8,269 bases of DNA from contig JALURF010000175.1 of the NCBI GenBank assembly GCA_027017165.1, positions 1 to 8,269 of the forward strand. Reading direction: 5' to 3'. The notes beneath the pieces were generated by a model that made no database searches, was not told where the DNA came from, and worked only from the letters and a program-made list of their open reading frames with translations. Both the position numbers and the translations under genes were made by a program. The DNA is from Thermofilaceae archaeon (GTDB taxonomy: Archaea; Thermoproteota; Thermoprotei; Thermofilales; B69-G16). This document shows positions 6,072 to 8,269 of this stretch, one piece after another; position 1 is the first letter of the stretch, and every line of letters begins with the position of its first letter.

Positions 6072-7778
6072 TTACCTAATTAGGTATGTGACGAGTTTTT
6101 TCAAAATATCTTTAGTCGTTATAATCCCTATTAATCTTTCATTTTCGTCGACTACAGCCGCCTTATCCATATTTTCCTCAAACATTCTCTCAATAGCATA
6201 CCCTATACTATCCTCGGGCTTAAACTTGAGAGCCGGTCGTATACTGGCGAGAGAAACGGGAAGATTTCTGGATTTCTCAGTGAAGGATAATAGATCTTCT
6301 AGAGCTACGAATCCTTCTAGCCTCCCATCGTCATTCACGACTGGGAAGACTCTAAAGGTATACCTTTGAACTTTGCTTATTGCTTCGCTTATCTCCATAC
6401 GGTCGTTTAAAACGGCTATAGGTTTAACCATTACGTCTTTTACTTTTACCTCTTTGAGGATTCTGGGATTACGCATTGAAAGCCTATGGTATAGGTCTTG
6501 CAGTATGTGAATTTTCTCTGTTGGCCTGTGAATTGGCTGTAAATCATAGAAAGATTCACTACCGGATAGAAAGTAGCTAGTCGTAGCCGCGATGAGAGAT
6601 GGTATTATAGAGGCAGGACCTACGGTCTCGGCGGTGAAAGCGACCGCCGTTAATAGGGTTTTATTGGTAGCCGCTAGTACAGCCGTCATGCCAACCATTA
6701 CGTAAACCTCCGCTGGCTCCCCCGTTAAGAACGCGAAAAGAGCTCCTAAGGCTGCTCCCACGTAGATAGAGGGTATGAATAATCCTCCACTGCCGCCGAA
6801 GTTTAGCGTTATAGTCGTAGCGATAATTTTGAAAGTTATGAGCAGGATCAACAGTAAGATATTTTCCTCTCTTCCGAGTATAAGCTCATGAATGGTCTCG
6901 TAGCCAACTCCTAGAACTCTAGGCTCGATGAAGCCTACCAGCGCGATGAGTAGCCCTCCAATAACTGGTAGAAGAAGTTTTATCCTCTTTTTCCTGATTC
7001 TAACTATTCTATGTTCGACGGACAGGAAAGAAATTACGAAGATTTTCCCGACAACGCCAGCTATAACTCCCAATATCAGCGCATATACCACTTCTATAGC
7101 CGTTATAGGGAGTATTTTAGTGTATAACGGAAAGAGAGCTTCTACACCATAAATCGAAACGAAGACTAGATAGGAGATAACGGACGCTATGGCTGCATCT
7201 ACGAAAACATCTCTTTCTATATCTCGCTTGTAGGGGATTTCCAAAGCGAAGAATAATCCCGTCAAGGGGGCTCTGAATACGGCTGATAGTCCAGCCGCTC
7301 CTCCGGCAAGGAAAAATCTAGCTAATTTCTCTTCCCTCACCTTGAAGAGACGCGCTATAGCTGAAGCTATTCCTCCCCCTATAGCTAAGCTTGGTCCTTC
7401 TAACCCAGCACTCCCGCCACATCCTATAGTTATAGCTGAAGCTGTTGCTTTAACGACGGTGTCTCTTAGAGATGCATAACCTTCATGTAAGTGATATGAG
7501 AGTAGGAATCCGTGAGTTCCACAACCAGTTTTCTTTATCTCAGCTAGGTATACGACCGCGAGGTATGCTATTAACAATCCCGCTGGAACAGTTAAGAATA
7601 GCAACACGTTATTCACTGAAACAACCTCTTCTACAAGGGAGGATACATACTGAAATAGTTTAAGAAAAAGCGCTATAGCGATGCTAGTAACTAGGCCTAT
7701 CACGACTATGGCTATATACTCCTTGGTCGTCTGCGCGGTAGCATTGTGTAGCATTTCGCGTGTTTCAGTGTAAGCCAT
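6072..7778 (-). CDS. ClC-family chloride channel/antiporter with two CBS domains
   Basis: The 568-residue product has a ClC membrane domain (about residues 20-415) followed by a tandem CBS pair (about 445-503 and 511-567), which in this family often binds adenine nucleotides and gates transport. It would move chloride or a related anion across the membrane. Conserved parts seen: GLEGP at 125-129 with the gating Glu at E127; GGLFIPSIYVGA at 331-342, the anion-binding loop; and Y411, matching the pore Tyr of E. coli ClC. Two departures: the first pore motif is GCGTH (85-89) rather than GSGIP, and the residue after the conserved Glu of FALE (E180) is Ile, where proton-coupled antiporters usually have a second Glu. 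A GTG at 7787 is an alternative start three codons earlier; I prefer the ATG, preceded by GTGA five bases upstream. A TATA-like box at 7814-7822 predicts a start near 7791. It faces galK end to end. Confidence 0.93.
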   Translation of the reverse strand: MAYTETREMLHNATAQTTKEYIAIVVIGLVTSIAIALFLKLFQYVSSLVEEVVSVNNVLLFLTVPAGLLIAYLAVVYLAEIKKTGCGTHGFLLSYHLHEGYASLRDTVVKATASAITIGCGGSAGLEGPSLAIGGGIASAIARLFKVREEKLARFFLAGGAAGLSAVFRAPLTGLFFALEIPYKRDIERDVFVDAAIASVISYLVFVSIYGVEALFPLYTKILPITAIEVVYALILGVIAGVVGKIFVISFLSVEHRIVRIRKKRIKLLLPVIGGLLIALVGFIEPRVLGVGYETIHELILGREENILLLILLITFKIIATTITLNFGGSGGLFIPSIYVGAALGALFAFLTGEPAEVYVMVGMTAVLAATNKTLLTAVAFTAETVGPASIIPSLIAATTSYFLSGSESFYDLQPIHRPTEKIHILQDLYHRLSMRNPRILKEVKVKDVMVKPIAVLNDRMEISEAISKVQRYTFRVFPVVNDDGRLEGFVALEDLLSFTEKSRNLPVSLASIRPALKFKPEDSIGYAIERMFEENMDKAAVVDENERLIGIITTKDILKKLVTYLIR

Positions 7779-7844
7779 TAAATTCACTTCTTATTGAGGC
7801 AAATATACGCTGGATATAAATTTAATGGTTGAAATTATCGAAAA
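7779..7844. promoter_or_regulatory. Short divergent promoter region with shared TATA-like box
   Basis: The 66-base gap has one strong TATA-like run, ATATAAATTTA (7814-7824), readable on both strands. On the plus strand it is about 26 bases before the ATG at 7845. On the minus strand it predicts a start near 7791, just before both possible ClC start codons. A second AT-rich run AAATATAC (7801-7808) could instead serve the ClC ATG at 7778 without a leader. Confidence 0.45.
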
Positions 7845-8269
7845 ATGAAGGGTCTTAGAAAATCTTTTATGACCGATATACGTATAATGGGTTGGTTAGA
7901 AATGTTGAATATCGTTAACCTGTATAGAGAGAAATTAGGGAAAATCCACCTAACTATAGTCCTCGCCCCCGAGGCCATTCAATCTCTAACACGAGATGTT
8001 GTGAAAGAAGTTGAGAAAACCGGGTTAAAAGCTATGATAAGAGCCGACGGCTACGCATTTATGAAAAGCAGTATTGTGGGAGAGCTAGGACTCCCTCATC
8101 TAAGATATGCTGTAGTAGAGGACAAAGCTATGGTTTGGGTTAGAGCCCCCTATAGGCTCAGCGAAGAGTTATTGGCGTTGGCTGGCTACGATATTAGAGA
8201 ATATTGTGAAGAGATAATAGAAGCTGCTAGAGAGATAGCTAAAATATTTAGAAAATATGGGGATAGAGC
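7845..8269 (+). CDS. Hypothetical protein, C-terminus cut by window edge
   Basis: An open frame from the ATG at 7845 to the right edge gives 141 residues without a stop; I do not recognise it. It appears soluble, with alternating strands and helices: strand HLTIVLAP (35-42), helix 43-59, strand AMIRADGYAFM (63-73), strand RYAVVEDKAMVWVRAP (87-102) and a helical, charged end (118-138) with the only cysteine at C121. The pattern suggests a compact alpha/beta fold, but no catalytic motif stands out. The ATG at 7845 lies about 26 bases from the centre of a TATA-like box, fitting a leaderless message. Other in-frame ATGs at 7869, 7887 and 7902 are possible starts. A second TATA-like run at 7872-7882 would favour 7902. 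Reading-frame openness and codon use support a real gene. Confidence 0.7.
   Translation, partial: MKGLRKSFMTDIRIMGWLEMLNIVNLYREKLGKIHLTIVLAPEAIQSLTRDVVKEVEKTGLKAMIRADGYAFMKSSIVGELGLPHLRYAVVEDKAMVWVRAPYRLSEELLALAGYDIREYCEEIIEAAREIAKIFRKYGDR

Noticed and set aside
6073..6086. Perfect 14-base palindrome TACCTAATTAGGTA at the galK/ClC junction
   Set aside because: It lies within the last ClC codons and stop, has no loop for a stable hairpin, and one such palindrome is expected about every 16 kb by chance.
6928..7663. Short plus-strand open frames opposite the ClC gene
   Set aside because: Antisense shadows of a strongly conserved membrane protein.
1..8269. Mobile elements, CRISPR arrays, tRNA or rRNA genes
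   Set aside because: No terminal inverted repeats, transposase frames, regularly spaced repeats or RNA-gene signatures were seen by reading both strands.

Overview
The window looks archaeal, most likely from a thermophilic Thermoproteota (crenarchaeal) lineage. The evidence is an archaeal-type AAA ATPase, an archaeal-style galactokinase, heavy use of AGA/AGG and ATA codons, very short intergenic gaps, and TATA-like boxes about 26 bases before start codons with few Shine-Dalgarno sites, which suggests leaderless transcripts. The lineage is inferred from sequence character alone and was not checked against a database.

Layout, left to right: an archaeal ATPase cut by the left edge (minus); galE-type NAD-dependent epimerase (plus); an unrecognised 244-residue protein (minus); galT (plus); a classical short-chain dehydrogenase (minus); a MarC-family membrane protein and galK (both plus, 22 bases apart); a ClC-family chloride channel or antiporter with two CBS domains (minus); and an unrecognised protein cut by the right edge (plus). 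Genes alternate between strands, giving four divergent promoter regions and three tight convergent junctions. One junction is a 33-base overlap and another has a single base between the two stops.

The three core Leloir enzymes are all present on the plus strand, separated by minus-strand genes. GalK makes galactose-1-phosphate, GalT exchanges it with UDP-glucose, and GalE regenerates UDP-glucose from UDP-galactose. Together they would carry galactose to glucose-1-phosphate, or run in reverse to supply UDP-galactose for glycans. No galactosidase, mutarotase or recognisable sugar transporter gene lies in the window.

The best leads are: a shared TATCG...TATTTTAGA element directly before the galT and galK start codons; a galactokinase with a divergent sugar-binding signature; a ClC protein lacking the usual internal proton glutamate; repeated CGGAAA/TTTCCG half-sites in the SDR/marC promoter region; and a marC codon usage unlike its neighbours. 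No RNA genes, CRISPR arrays, insertion sequences or integration sites were seen.
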